Source: JAEMQF01 sp963775015
GTDB taxonomy: Bacteria; Pseudomonadota; Gammaproteobacteria; Burkholderiales; Burkholderiaceae_C
DNA length: 64,000 bases
Direction of reading: 5' to 3'
NCBI GenBank assembly: GCA_963775015.1
Contig: CAVZHI010000005.1
Span: 310,001 to 374,000 of the forward strand
Shown: piece after piece, positions 49,210 to 57,720 of the stretch
How positions within the stretch are numbered: the stretch's first letter is position 1
Layout: each line of letters begins with the position of its first letter
The notes under the pieces: generated by a model
Database searches by the model: none
What the model was told of the DNA's origin: nothing
What the model saw: the letters and a program-made list of their open reading frames with translations, nothing else
Position numbers and translations under genes: made by a program

Positions 49210-49281
49210 ATGGCGAACAAGAGCGAGAAAGGCACGCGGGTTATGACACCGCGAACTTGCACCTTCACGACGAAGGTCTGA
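49210..49281 (+). CDS. Threonine-rich leader peptide of thrS
   Basis: A 23-codon ORF (start ATG 49210; a second ATG at 49243 would give 12 codons) ends 92 bases before thrS. Its last 11 residues TPRTCTFTTKV contain five Thr, with six in all. It precedes a hairpin with a T-run and overlaps or adjoins segments that can pair in competing ways, the architecture of a transcription attenuator. I see no Phe or other amino acid bias. Confidence 0.65.
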   Translation: MANKSEKGTRVMTPRTCTFTTKV

Positions 49282-49328
49282 GCGGCCCGCGCACGCACGT
49301 TCCTCACTGCATTCTTCAGGTCCCCAGC

Positions 49329-49356
49329 AAGGCGCGGCATGTCCCGCGCCTTTTTT
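49329..49356 (+). terminator. Attenuator terminator before thrS
   Basis: AAGGCGCGG (49329-49337) pairs with CCGCGCCTT (49344-49352), followed by a T-rich tract TTTTTTGTTTT. It is a typical Rho-independent terminator, yet it lies 18 bases before the thrS start. CCGCGC at 49287-49292 can pair with GCGCGG (49332-49337) as antiterminator, and CGCGGG (49235-49240) can pair with CCCGCG (49286-49291). Confidence 0.75.
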
Positions 49357-49373
49357 GTTTTGGTGGAGTCACG

Positions 49374-51293
49374 ATGATCATCATTTCCCTTCCCGACGGC
49401 TCGCGCCGCGAGTTTGCGAGCCCGCCCACGGTGGCTGAAGTCGCCGCAGCCATCGGCCCCGGGTTGGCCAAGGCGGCGCTCGCCGGGCGCATCGGCAGCG
49501 GCGCGCAGGCGCGACTCGTCGACACCAGCTACCGCATCGACGCCGACGCGCCGTTGTCCATCGTCACCGACAAGGACGCCGACGGCCTGGAGGTGATCCG
49601 GCACTCGACGGCGCACCTGCTCGCCTATGCAGTCAAAGAGCTGTTCCCCGACGCGCAGGTGACGATCGGCCCGGTGATCGAGAACGGCTTCTTCTACGAC
49701 TTTTCGTACAAGAGGCCTTTCACGCCGGAGGATCTGGTCGCGATCGAAGCGAAGATGACTGAGCTCGCGCGCAAGGACGAGCCCGTCGTGCGCCGTGTCT
49801 TGCCGCGCGACGACGCGGTGGCGTATTTCAAGAGCATCGGCGAGGCGTACAAGGCGGAAATCATCGCCAGCATTCCCGCCGGCGAAGACGTGTCGCTCTA
49901 CCGCGAAGGAAAGTTCGAAGACCTGTGCCGCGGCCCGCATGTGCCGAGCACGGGGCGGCTGAAGCACTTCAAGCTGATGAAAGTCGCGGGCGCTTATTGG
50001 CGCGGCGACCACCGCAACGAGATGCTGCAGCGCATCTACGGCACGGCGTGGGCGACGAAAGAGGCCCTGGCGCAGCACCTGCTGATGATCGAGGAGGCGG
50101 AAAAGCGCGATCACCGCAAGCTCGGGCGCGAACTCGACCTGTTCCATGTGTCAGACCACGCGCCGGGCCTGGTGTTCTGGCACCCGAAAGGTTGGACGGT
50201 GTGGCAGATGGTCGAGCAGTACATGCGCAGCGTCTACCGCGACAACGGCTACCAGGAAGTGAAGGGGCCGCAAATCCTCGACCGGGGCCTGTGGGAGAAG
50301 ACCGGCCACTGGGACAACTACCGCGACAACATGTTCGTCACCGAGTCGGAAAAGCGTGACTACGCGTTGAAACCGATGAACTGCCCGGGGCATGTGCTGA
50401 TCTTCAAGTCGCAGATGCGCAGCTACCGCGATCTGCCGCTGCGCTACGGCGAGTTCGGCCAGTGCCACCGCAACGAGCCGAGCGGCGCGCTGCACGGCAT
50501 CATGCGCGTGCGCGGCTTCACGCAGGACGATGGGCACATCTTCTGTACCGAAGACCACATCCTCGACGAGTGCGTCGCCTACACGACGTTGCTGCAGAAG
50601 GTCTACGCCGATTTCGGCTTCACCGAGATCATCTACAAGGTCGCGACGCGCCCGCCAAACCGCGTCGGCACCGACGCGCAGTGGGACAAGGCCGAGCACG
50701 CCGTCATGGAGTCGCTGCGCCGCTCCGGTTGCGAATTCATCGTCTCGCCCGGCGACGGCGCGTTCTATGGGCCGAAGATCGAATACACGCTGAAAGACGC
50801 GATCGGCCGCCAGTGGCAGTGCGGCACGATGCAGGTCGACTTCAACACTGCCGAGCGCCTGGGCGGCGAGTACGTGACGGAAACGAGCGGTCGCGCCCAC
50901 CCGGTGATGCTGCACCGGGCGATCATCGGCAGCTTCGAGCGCTTCATCGGCATCCTGCTCGAACAGCACGCCGGGGCCCTGCCGGCGTGGCTCGCGCCGG
51001 TTCAGGCGAGCGTGCTCACGATCACCGAGGGCCAGGCCGATTACGCCCAAAGCGTGGTCAAGGCGCTGCAAAAACAAGGACTTAGGGCTGAAGCCGACTG
51101 TCGGAACGAGAAAATTACCTATAAAATCCGGCAGCATTCGTTGCAGAAGGTTCCATACATCCTCGTCGTAGGCGACAAGGAGAAGGCAAATGGGGCCGTC
51201 GCCGTGCGCGCCCGGGGCAATCAGGACCTCGGGGTTATGTCCTTGGCCGACTTCACGTCGATGCTCGCCAAAGACATCGATCAGCGGACTTGA
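49374..51293 (+). CDS. thrS: Threonyl-tRNA synthetase
   Basis: This 639-residue class II synthetase has an N-terminal TGS domain (IISLPDGSRREF), the editing domain with HSTAHLLAYAVKELFP, and the catalytic core with motif 2 YGEFGQCHRNEPSGALHGIMRVRGFTQDDGHIFC and motif 3 HRAIIGSFERFIGILLE. A C-terminal anticodon-binding domain follows. ATG 49374 has a GGTGGAG site. It begins the translation operon that continues with infC. Confidence 0.97.
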   Translation: MIIISLPDGSRREFASPPTVAEVAAAIGPGLAKAALAGRIGSGAQARLVDTSYRIDADAPLSIVTDKDADGLEVIRHSTAHLLAYAVKELFPDAQVTIGPVIENGFFYDFSYKRPFTPEDLVAIEAKMTELARKDEPVVRRVLPRDDAVAYFKSIGEAYKAEIIASIPAGEDVSLYREGKFEDLCRGPHVPSTGRLKHFKLMKVAGAYWRGDHRNEMLQRIYGTAWATKEALAQHLLMIEEAEKRDHRKLGRELDLFHVSDHAPGLVFWHPKGWTVWQMVEQYMRSVYRDNGYQEVKGPQILDRGLWEKTGHWDNYRDNMFVTESEKRDYALKPMNCPGHVLIFKSQMRSYRDLPLRYGEFGQCHRNEPSGALHGIMRVRGFTQDDGHIFCTEDHILDECVAYTTLLQKVYADFGFTEIIYKVATRPPNRVGTDAQWDKAEHAVMESLRRSGCEFIVSPGDGAFYGPKIEYTLKDAIGRQWQCGTMQVDFNTAERLGGEYVTETSGRAHPVMLHRAIIGSFERFIGILLEQHAGALPAWLAPVQASVLTITEGQADYAQSVVKALQKQGLRAEADCRNEKITYKIRQHSLQKVPYILVVGDKEKANGAVAVRARGNQDLGVMSLADFTSMLAKDIDQRT

Positions 51294-51364
51294 ATCAAGT
51301 ATCCGGGCGCGTTGTGTTGTGTATGGATTCCATAGGCCTGGGAGTCCGCTGAAAGGGCTTGAAC

Positions 51365-51919
51365 ATCGCTACATCTTTTGCTGACCGCCGTACTCCGAAC
51401 GCAGAGCGCAAACACCGCCTGAACCGCGAGATCATGGCACCGGAAGTCCGCCTCAACGGGCCTGACAACGAGGCCCTGGGCATCGTGAGCATCACCGAGG
51501 CGCTGCGCCTGGCAGGCGAGCAAGACGTCGATCTGGTGGAGATCGTCGCCCAGGCTGATCCTCCGGTGTGCCGCCTCATGGACTACGGCAAGTTCAAGTA
51601 CCAGGAGCAAAAGAAAGCGGCGGAAGCGAAGTCGAAACAGAAGATCGTCGAAGTCAAGGAAGTCAAGTTTCGCCCCGGCACCGACGAGGGCGACTACCTG
51701 ATCAAGATGCGCAACTTGCGCCGCTTCATCGAAGAAGACGGCGACAAAGGCAAGGTGACGTTGCGCTACCGGGGCCGTGAAATCGCGCACCAGGACATCG
51801 GAATGCGCCTGCTGGAGCGGATTCGCGACGAGTTGGCCGACGTGTCGGTGGTGGAACACATGCCCAAGCTGGAAGGGCGGCAGATGATCATGGTGCTGGC
51901 GCCCAAGCGCAAGCAATAG
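51365..51919 (+). CDS. infC: Translation initiation factor IF-3, probable ATC start
   Basis: The protein (about 184 residues) has the N-terminal RLNREIMAPEVRLNGPDNEALGIVS, the YGKFKYQEQKK linker and the C-terminal domain KVTLRYRGREIAHQDIGMRLL. The start is placed at ATC 51365: AAAGGG lies seven bases before it. TTG 51359 is only one base from that site and is less likely. A rare start codon is known to allow infC to be autoregulated by IF-3. It follows thrS after 71 bases. Confidence 0.93.
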   Translation: MATSFADRRTPNAERKHRLNREIMAPEVRLNGPDNEALGIVSITEALRLAGEQDVDLVEIVAQADPPVCRLMDYGKFKYQEQKKAAEAKSKQKIVEVKEVKFRPGTDEGDYLIKMRNLRRFIEEDGDKGKVTLRYRGREIAHQDIGMRLLERIRDELADVSVVEHMPKLEGRQMIMVLAPKRKQ

Positions 51920-52049
51920 GTAGACAGTGAAGTAGACAGAGTTCCGAGGCGCCGGTTTGGTCGCCGACACCTCGACACAAGCGACTTCAGGCCCACAAGA
52001 CGGCAAGAGTTTGCCGGCGCCTGCTGGAGCAATCGATAAGGAGGCTTTC

Positions 52050-52253
52050 ATGCCCAAGATGAAGACCAAGAAGAGCGCGGCGAAACGGTTCCGCGTTCGC
52101 CCGGGAGGCACCGTGAAACGCGGTCAGGCGTTCAAGCGCCACATCCTGACGAAGAAAACGACGAAGAACAAGCGCCATTTGCGCGGCGCCGTGAACGTGC
52201 ACCCGACGAACATGGGTCACATGGCGCAGATGCTGCCATTCGCCGGCCTCTGA
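52050..52253 (+). CDS. rpmI: 50S ribosomal protein L35
   Basis: This 67-residue basic protein MPKMKTKKSAAKRFRVRPGG... has the L35 signature KRFRVRPGGTVKRGQAFKRHILTKKTTKNKRHLRG. GAGG lies before the ATG. It sits between infC and rplT in the standard order; the 130-base gap before it has no gene. Confidence 0.97.
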   Translation: MPKMKTKKSAAKRFRVRPGGTVKRGQAFKRHILTKKTTKNKRHLRGAVNVHPTNMGHMAQMLPFAGL

Positions 52254-52282
52254 CCCCACCATTTGACTGAAAGGAGAAAACC

Positions 52283-52639
52283 ATGCCTCGCGTCAAACGT
52301 GGTGTCACAGCCCGCGCCCGTCACAAAAAAGTTCTCGCCCTCGCCAAGGGTTTCCGCGGCCGGCGCAAGAATGTCTTTCGCATCGCCAAAGAAGCCGTCA
52401 TGCGCGCCGGGCAATACGCCTACCGCGACCGCCGCACGAAGAAGCGCGTGTTCCGCAATTTGTGGATCGCCCGCATCAACGCCGCGAGCCGCGGTTTGGG
52501 CGTCACCTACAGCAAGCTGATGGCCGGGCTGAAGAAAGCGTCGATCGACATCGACCGCAAAATGCTCGCCGATCTCGCGGTTCGCGATCCGGCGGCGTTC
52601 GGCAGCATCGTCGAGAAAGTCAGGCCGCATCTGGTTTGA
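52283..52639 (+). CDS. rplT: 50S ribosomal protein L20
   Basis: The 118-residue protein begins PRVKRGVTARARHKKVLALAKGFRGRRKNVFRIAKEAVMRA and has the family's NLWIARINAASRGLGVTYSKLMAGLKKA. L20 binds 23S rRNA and in other bacteria also represses its operon. It follows rpmI after 29 bases. Confidence 0.97.
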   Translation: MPRVKRGVTARARHKKVLALAKGFRGRRKNVFRIAKEAVMRAGQYAYRDRRTKKRVFRNLWIARINAASRGLGVTYSKLMAGLKKASIDIDRKMLADLAVRDPAAFGSIVEKVRPHLV

Positions 52640-52687
52640 CGATCCACGGCGGCCTGGGCAGCGACGCCCGGGCCACCTCGAAACATC

Positions 52688-52714
52688 AGGCCGGCATCGC
52701 GTTCGGCCTTTTTT
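52688..52714 (+). terminator. Hairpin with T-run before pheS
   Basis: AGGCCG (52688-52693) pairs with CGGCCT (52704-52709), followed by six T. It ends 11 bases before the pheS ATG. It is a short but typical terminator, and its position suggests attenuation between rplT and pheS. No Phe-rich leader is visible. Confidence 0.55.
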
Positions 52715-52724
52715 CTGACCTTCG

Positions 52725-53768
52725 ATGGACGACCTTGAACCTCTGGTGCGGCAAGCGAGCGACGCATTCGCGCAGGCACCGGCGAGCGCTGACCTCGAGG
52801 ACGCGAAGGCGCGGTTCCTGGGCAAATCCGGGCTGGTGACACAGCAGCTGAAGGCTTTGGCGACGCTCACGCCCGAACAAAAGAAGCTGCGTGGGGCGCA
52901 GATCAACAGCGCGAAAGAGCGCATCGAGGCCGCGTTGACGGCGCGCCGCGAGGCGCTCGCCCAAGCCCAGCTCGACGCCCAACTTCGCGCCGAAGCACTC
53001 GACGTCACCTTGCCCGGGCGCAAACGCGGCGCCGGCGGCGTGCACCCGATTTCGCGGGCGCTCGAGCGCATCGAGGCGATCTTCGCTTCGATGGGTTTCG
53101 ACGTCGCCGACGGGCCCGAAATCGAGACCGACTGGTACAGCTTCACCGCACTGAACAACCCGGAGAACCACCCGGCACGCTCGATGCAGGACACGTTCTA
53201 CGTCGACATGAAGGACGCGCAGGGGCGCTGGCTGAACCTGCGCCCGCACACGTCGCCGATGCAGATTCGCTACGCTCGTGCGCACGCGCGCAGGTACGAA
53301 GGCGCGGCGCACATGCCCGACATCCGCGTCATCGCGCCGGGGCGCACCTACCGCGTCGACAGCGACGCGACGCACTCGCCGATGTTCCATCAGGTCGAAG
53401 GCCTGTGGGTCGGGCGGGACGTGAGCTTTCGCGACCTGAAGGCGCTCTATCTCGAATTCATGCAGGCGTTCTTCGAGACGACGGACCTGAAACTTCGCTT
53501 TCGCCCGAGCTACTTTCCGTTCACCGAGCCGAGTGCCGAAATCGACGTGATGTTCGAGTCCGGCCCGTTGAAGGGCAAGTGGCTCGAAGTGTCGGGCTCC
53601 GGCCAGGTCCACCCGCAAGTGATCCGCAACATGGGGATGGACCCGGAGACCTACATCGGATTCGCCTTCGGCTCGGGAATCGACCGGCTGGCGATGCTGC
53701 GCTACGGCATCAGCGACCTGCGCCTTTTCTTCGACGGCGACATGCGCTTCCTGTCGCAGTTCCGTTGA
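52725..53768 (+). CDS. pheS: Phenylalanyl-tRNA synthetase alpha subunit
   Basis: This 347-residue class II synthetase subunit has an N-terminal coiled-coil (GLVTQQLKALATLTPEQKKL), FDVADGPEIETDWYSFTALNNPENHPARSMQDTFY, motif 2 RPHTSPMQIRYA, FHQVEGLWVGRDVSF and motif 3 FAFGSGIDRLAMLRYGI. It forms the alpha2-beta2 enzyme with PheT, which follows after 24 bases. Confidence 0.97.
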   Translation: MDDLEPLVRQASDAFAQAPASADLEDAKARFLGKSGLVTQQLKALATLTPEQKKLRGAQINSAKERIEAALTARREALAQAQLDAQLRAEALDVTLPGRKRGAGGVHPISRALERIEAIFASMGFDVADGPEIETDWYSFTALNNPENHPARSMQDTFYVDMKDAQGRWLNLRPHTSPMQIRYARAHARRYEGAAHMPDIRVIAPGRTYRVDSDATHSPMFHQVEGLWVGRDVSFRDLKALYLEFMQAFFETTDLKLRFRPSYFPFTEPSAEIDVMFESGPLKGKWLEVSGSGQVHPQVIRNMGMDPETYIGFAFGSGIDRLAMLRYGISDLRLFFDGDMRFLSQFR

Positions 53769-53792
53769 CTCGCACCGGGGCCGATCGACAAC

Positions 53793-56210
53793 ATGCAATT
53801 TCCTGAATCCTGGTTGCGCGAGTTCTGCGACCCCGAACTGTCGAGCGAGCAGCTCGCCGAGCTGCTCACGATGTCGGGCATGGAGGTCGAAGAGTCGCGC
53901 CCTGCGGCGCCGCCTTTCTCGGGCGTTGTGGTCGCGAAAGTGCTCGACGTGGCGCGTCATCCGAACGCGGACCGCCTGAGCGTGTGCCAGGTCGACACGG
54001 GCGGCGGCACGCTGCTGAACATCGTCTGCGGCGCGCCGAACGTGCGGCCCGGAATCAAGGTGCCTTGCGCGCTCGTCGGCGCGTCGCTTCCGCCGCAGCA
54101 GGGCGACGAACCTTTCGAGATCAAACTCGGCAAGCTGCGCGGCGTGGAAAGCCAGGGCATGCTCTGCTCGGCGCGCGAGCTCAAGCTCTCCGAAGACCAT
54201 GGCGGCCTGTTGATCCTCGACGACGCTGCGGTCGTGGGGCAGGACATCCGGAGCCACTTGAAGCTCGACGACAACATTCTCACGCTCAAGCTCACGCCGA
54301 ACCTGGCGCACTGTTTGAGTGTGTTCGGTGTTGCGCGCGAGGTCTCGGCACTCACCGGGGCGCCGCTGCGCACGCCGAGCTTCGCGCCGCTGCCGGTGCA
54401 GCACGCGCAGACGCTGCCGGTCAGGATCGAAGCGCCGGACCTGTGCGGCCGCTTCTCAGGGCGAGTCATCCGCAACGTGAACCCGCAGGCGACCACGCCG
54501 GCGTGGATGGTCGATCGCCTGGCGCGCTGCGGGCAGCGTTCGGTGAGCGCGCTCGTCGACATCTCGAACTACGTGATGTTCGAGTACGGCCGGCCGACGC
54601 ACATCTTCGACCTGGACAAGATCCACGGCGGCCTCGCCGTGCGCTGGGGCAGGGCGGGCGAATCGCTCGAGCTGCTGAACGGCAGCACGATCGATCTCGA
54701 CACGCAAGTCGGCGTGATCGCCGACGAGCGCTGCGTCGAGTCGCTCGCCGGAATCATGGGCGGGCAGGCGACCGCCGTATCGGACGCGACGCGCCATGTC
54801 TATGTTGAGGCCGCGTTCTGGTGGCCGGAAGCGGTGGCGGGGCGTTCGCGGCGCTTCAATTTCACGACCGACGCCGGGCATCGATTCGAGCGCGGCGTCG
54901 ACCCCGCGCTGACGGTGGCGCACATCGAGCATGTTTCCCGACTGATCCAGGAGATCTGCGGCGGCGAAGCCGGGCCGATCGACGACCAGGTGACCGCACT
55001 TCCCGGCGCCGAACCGGTGCGGCTGCGAATCGCCCGAGCCGCCAAGGTCATCGGGCTGCCGGTCACGCAGGCGCAGTGCGAGGGCGTGATGCGCCGACTC
55101 GGCTTGCAGTTCGCGAGCGCGCCGGGCGAACTGACGGTCACGCCGCCAAGCTGGCGCTTCGACCTGAAAATTGAAGAAGACCTGATCGAAGAAGTGATTC
55201 GCGTCCTCGGCTATCACTTGCTCGACAGCGCGCCCCCACGCGCAGCACTCGCGCCGCTCGTCGCGAGCGAATCCCTTCGCGGCGCCTCCCGCCTGCGCCG
55301 CGACGTGGCCGCGCTCGGCTATCAGGAAACGATCAATTTCAGCTTTGTCGAAGAGCGCTCCGAACTCGAACTCGCGGGCAATGCCGACCCGGTGCGGGTG
55401 CTGAACCCGATCGCCAGCCCTTTGGCGGTGATGCGCTCGAGCCTCGTCGGCAGCCTCGTCAACGTGCTGCGCTACAACCTGGCGCGCAAGTGCGAACGGC
55501 TGCGGATCTTCGAGCTCGGCCGGGCCTACTTGCGCGATGCGAGCGTCGACGACGACGATGCCCATGTCGCCGGACTCGAGCAACCGCTGCGCCTGGCTGG
55601 CCTGGCGTATGGCGCTGCCGACGAGCTGCAATGGGGCAGCAAGGAGCGCGCTGCCGACTTCTTCGACATCAAAGGCGACATCGAGGCGCTCTTCGCGCCG
55701 CGTGAGCTGCGCTTTGTTCCCGCAGTGCACCCGGCGTTGCACCCGGGCCGCAGCGCCGCGGTCGAGTTCGAGGGCCGGGTGGTCGGCCATGTGGGCGAGC
55801 TTCACCCACGCTGGCGCCAAGCCTACGAGCTGCCGGTTGCACCGTTGCTGTTCGAGCTTGACGCGGCGGCGCTGTTCGCGCGTGAGTTGCCCAGCGTCGT
55901 TGCCGTGGCGCGCCAGCAACCCGTGTGGCGCGACCTGTCGGTCATCGCCGCCGAGACGGTGACGCACGATCAACTCGTTCATGCCGTTGTGTCGGCCGGC
56001 GCTCCCCTGGTACGCTCGGTGCGCCTGTGGGACATCTACAAGCCGCGTCAAGCCGACAGCAGCGAGATACCCGCGAACAAGCGCAGCCTGACGCTGCGCA
56101 TGGAATTGCTGGACGACGCCATGACATTGACCGAGGAGCGGATTGAAGTCGCCGTCGCCGACGTTCTGGCAGCGCTCCAGCAGCGACTCGGCGCGCGCTT
56201 GCGCGCCTGA
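53793..56210 (+). CDS. pheT: Phenylalanyl-tRNA synthetase beta subunit
   Basis: The 805-residue subunit has an N-terminal tRNA-binding/EMAP-like domain (VAKVLDVARHPNADRLSVCQVD), the B3/B4 editing region, B5 (RLGLQFASAPGELTVTPPSWRFDLKIEEDLIEEVIRVLGY) and a C-terminal anticodon-binding domain (VWRDLSVIAAETVTHDQLV). It is intact and normal in length. Confidence 0.97.
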   Translation: MQFPESWLREFCDPELSSEQLAELLTMSGMEVEESRPAAPPFSGVVVAKVLDVARHPNADRLSVCQVDTGGGTLLNIVCGAPNVRPGIKVPCALVGASLPPQQGDEPFEIKLGKLRGVESQGMLCSARELKLSEDHGGLLILDDAAVVGQDIRSHLKLDDNILTLKLTPNLAHCLSVFGVAREVSALTGAPLRTPSFAPLPVQHAQTLPVRIEAPDLCGRFSGRVIRNVNPQATTPAWMVDRLARCGQRSVSALVDISNYVMFEYGRPTHIFDLDKIHGGLAVRWGRAGESLELLNGSTIDLDTQVGVIADERCVESLAGIMGGQATAVSDATRHVYVEAAFWWPEAVAGRSRRFNFTTDAGHRFERGVDPALTVAHIEHVSRLIQEICGGEAGPIDDQVTALPGAEPVRLRIARAAKVIGLPVTQAQCEGVMRRLGLQFASAPGELTVTPPSWRFDLKIEEDLIEEVIRVLGYHLLDSAPPRAALAPLVASESLRGASRLRRDVAALGYQETINFSFVEERSELELAGNADPVRVLNPIASPLAVMRSSLVGSLVNVLRYNLARKCERLRIFELGRAYLRDASVDDDDAHVAGLEQPLRLAGLAYGAADELQWGSKERAADFFDIKGDIEALFAPRELRFVPAVHPALHPGRSAAVEFEGRVVGHVGELHPRWRQAYELPVAPLLFELDAAALFARELPSVVAVARQQPVWRDLSVIAAETVTHDQLVHAVVSAGAPLVRSVRLWDIYKPRQADSSEIPANKRSLTLRMELLDDAMTLTEERIEVAVADVLAALQQRLGARLRA

Positions 56211-56231
56211 TCGAGACGGGAGAAGCAACCA

Positions 56232-56594
56232 ATGACCACCCCCGAGAAGGGTCGCACCGATGGCGTTACCGAACCGGCCGAGACACCCACCTTGACGAAG
56301 GCCGACCTCGCCGAACTCCTGTTTGAACGCCTCGGCCTGAACAAGCGCGAGTCGAAGGACATGGTCGAAGGCTTCTTCGACATCATCCACTCCACGCTCG
56401 CGACGGGCAAAGACGTCAAGCTTTCCGGCTTCGGCAACTTCACGATTCGCAGCAAAGCTCCCCGACCCGGGCGCAACCCCAGGACCGGCGAATCGATCCC
56501 GATCGCCGCCCGACAGGTTGTTACATTTCACGCAAGCTCGAAACTCAAGGCAGTCGTGCAAGGTGACATACCTTTGGGAGAAGAGTTCGAGTAA
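56232..56594 (+). CDS. ihfA: Integration host factor alpha subunit
   Basis: The 120-residue DNA-bending protein contains TKADLAELLFERLGLNKRESKDMVEGFFDII and the DNA-inserting arm KLSGFGNFTIRSKAPRPGRNPRTGE with its Pro. A 20-residue N-terminal extension precedes the usual start of the fold; a shorter start is possible but no better ATG is seen. It lies 22 bases after pheT, its common place. Confidence 0.95.
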   Translation: MTTPEKGRTDGVTEPAETPTLTKADLAELLFERLGLNKRESKDMVEGFFDIIHSTLATGKDVKLSGFGNFTIRSKAPRPGRNPRTGESIPIAARQVVTFHASSKLKAVVQGDIPLGEEFE

Positions 56595-56628
56595 AGTCTA
56601 GCTTTCTCTCCGGAACTTATTGATTCTT

Positions 56629-57072
56629 ATGGAGAAAGCGCTTCCTGAAATCCCCGCCAAACGGTACTTCACGATCGGTGAAGTGAGCGAACTGTGCGGC
56701 GTCAAGCCGTACGTCTTGCGCTACTGGGAACAGGAATTCAGCCAGCTCAAGCCGATGAAGCGGCGCGGCAACCGGCGCTACTACCAGCATCACGAAGTGG
56801 TGCTGATCCGACGCATCCGCGAACTTCTCTACGACCAGGGCTTCACGATCAGCGGGGCCCGGAACCGCCTGACCGAAGCCGCGGTTCGCGAAAACGGCGC
56901 CACGCCGGCGCCGTCGCAGGCGCTCCAGGAGAGGAGCGCCGAAACCGCTCCGGCACTCGCCTTGCATCAGACCACGGCGAGCACCTTGTCGGTTCCGGCC
57001 CGCGCCGCCGAATTGACGATCGAGCAGGTTCGTGCCGAGCTCGTGTCGATCCGCGGACTGCTCGCCCCTTGA
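56629..57072 (+). CDS. MerR-family transcriptional regulator
   Basis: The 147-residue protein starts with a MerR helix-turn-helix: RYFTIGEVSELCGVKPYVLRYWEQEFSQLKPMKRRGNRRYYQHHEVVLIRRIRELLYDQGF. No metal-binding cysteines follow; the C-terminal half is Ala/Thr-rich. This family is conserved after ihfA in proteobacteria; its targets are not known. ATG 56629 is chosen over an upstream TTG at 56620. Confidence 0.9.
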   Translation: MEKALPEIPAKRYFTIGEVSELCGVKPYVLRYWEQEFSQLKPMKRRGNRRYYQHHEVVLIRRIRELLYDQGFTISGARNRLTEAAVRENGATPAPSQALQERSAETAPALALHQTTASTLSVPARAAELTIEQVRAELVSIRGLLAP

Positions 57073-57126
57073 GGGCACGCCGCCGCCTCAGCGAGAGTTC
57101 GTCGAGGCTGCACGTCGAGCCGACCC

Positions 57127-57132
57127 TATAAT
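57127..57132 (+). promoter_or_regulatory. Candidate -10 box of the tRNA-Pro gene
   Basis: TATAAT at 57127-57132 lies 12 bases before the tRNA. No convincing -35 hexamer is visible at the right distance. Confidence 0.45.
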
Positions 57133-57142
57133 CGCGTCAGTT

Positions 57143-57221
<79 letters not shown>

Positions 57222-57229
57222 ATTGAATC

Positions 57230-57264
57230 AACGGGTCAGCTCTCACGAGGGGCTGACCCGTTTT
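57230..57264 (+). terminator. Rho-independent terminator after tRNA-Pro
   Basis: AACGGGTCAGC (57230-57240) pairs perfectly with GCTGACCCGTT (57252-57262), with four T from 57261. Confidence 0.85.
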
Positions 57265-57287
57265 CACTGGCACGATCAGCCTTCGCC

Positions 57288-57644
57288 ATGTACACCTCGA
57301 CCTTCACGTTCGCCAAGCGCGAGTTCGACGCTGAGTTCCACGCGCTGGACGACGCGATCGCGCAGGTCGCGCGATCCACGCCGGGCTATCTGGGCGAAGA
57401 GACCTGGGACGACGCGACCCGAGGCCTGGTCTGCAACGTGTACTACTGGGAGTCGATGGAGTCGCTGCAGATCCTGATCAGACACCCGGCCCACATCGCC
57501 GCCAAGCAGCGTCAGCAGCGGTGGCTCGCCGGGTACCAGGTCGTGATCGCCGAGGTGGTGGGTAGTTATGGCGACGGCGGCATCGCTCATCCGCTCTCGG
57601 GGGTCACGTTTCCAGCACCCGGGCAGACCCGGCCTACCGCTTGA
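57288..57644 (+). CDS. Antibiotic biosynthesis monooxygenase-like (ABM) domain protein
   Basis: The 118-residue protein has a ferredoxin-like ABM fold: FDAEFHALDDAIAQVARSTPGYLGEETWDD, then VCNVYYWESMESLQILIRHPAHIAAKQRQQRWLAGYQVVIAEV. Members range from heme-degrading to quinol oxygenases, and many have no known substrate. It stands alone after the tRNA terminator. A degraded repeat follows it. Confidence 0.8.
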   Translation: MYTSTFTFAKREFDAEFHALDDAIAQVARSTPGYLGEETWDDATRGLVCNVYYWESMESLQILIRHPAHIAAKQRQQRWLAGYQVVIAEVVGSYGDGGIAHPLSGVTFPAPGQTRPTA

Positions 57645-57665
57645 GCTCCGGCGGGCGGCTTGCAG

Positions 57666-57696
57666 CCCCCAGCGGGGACTGAGTAAAGTGGTGAGC
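57666..57696 (+). repeat. Degenerate copy of the small C/G palindrome repeat
   Basis: CCCCCAGCGGGG followed by GAGTAAAGTGG resembles the CCCCCCAAGGGGG and GAGCAAAGTGG parts of the element at 27728-27751. The right-hand stem is lost. Confidence 0.45.
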
Positions 57697-57720
57697 TGCA
57701 CACCCAGGAGCACGAAACCC

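Noticed and set aside
46574..49246. One 890-residue TPR-HupE fusion protein
   Set aside because: The fusion results from one extra T at 47825. Removing it gives a TPR protein that ends at TAG 47847-47849 and a HupE gene starting GTG in a TAGTG overlap, and a second frameshift at 48734 is needed anyway.
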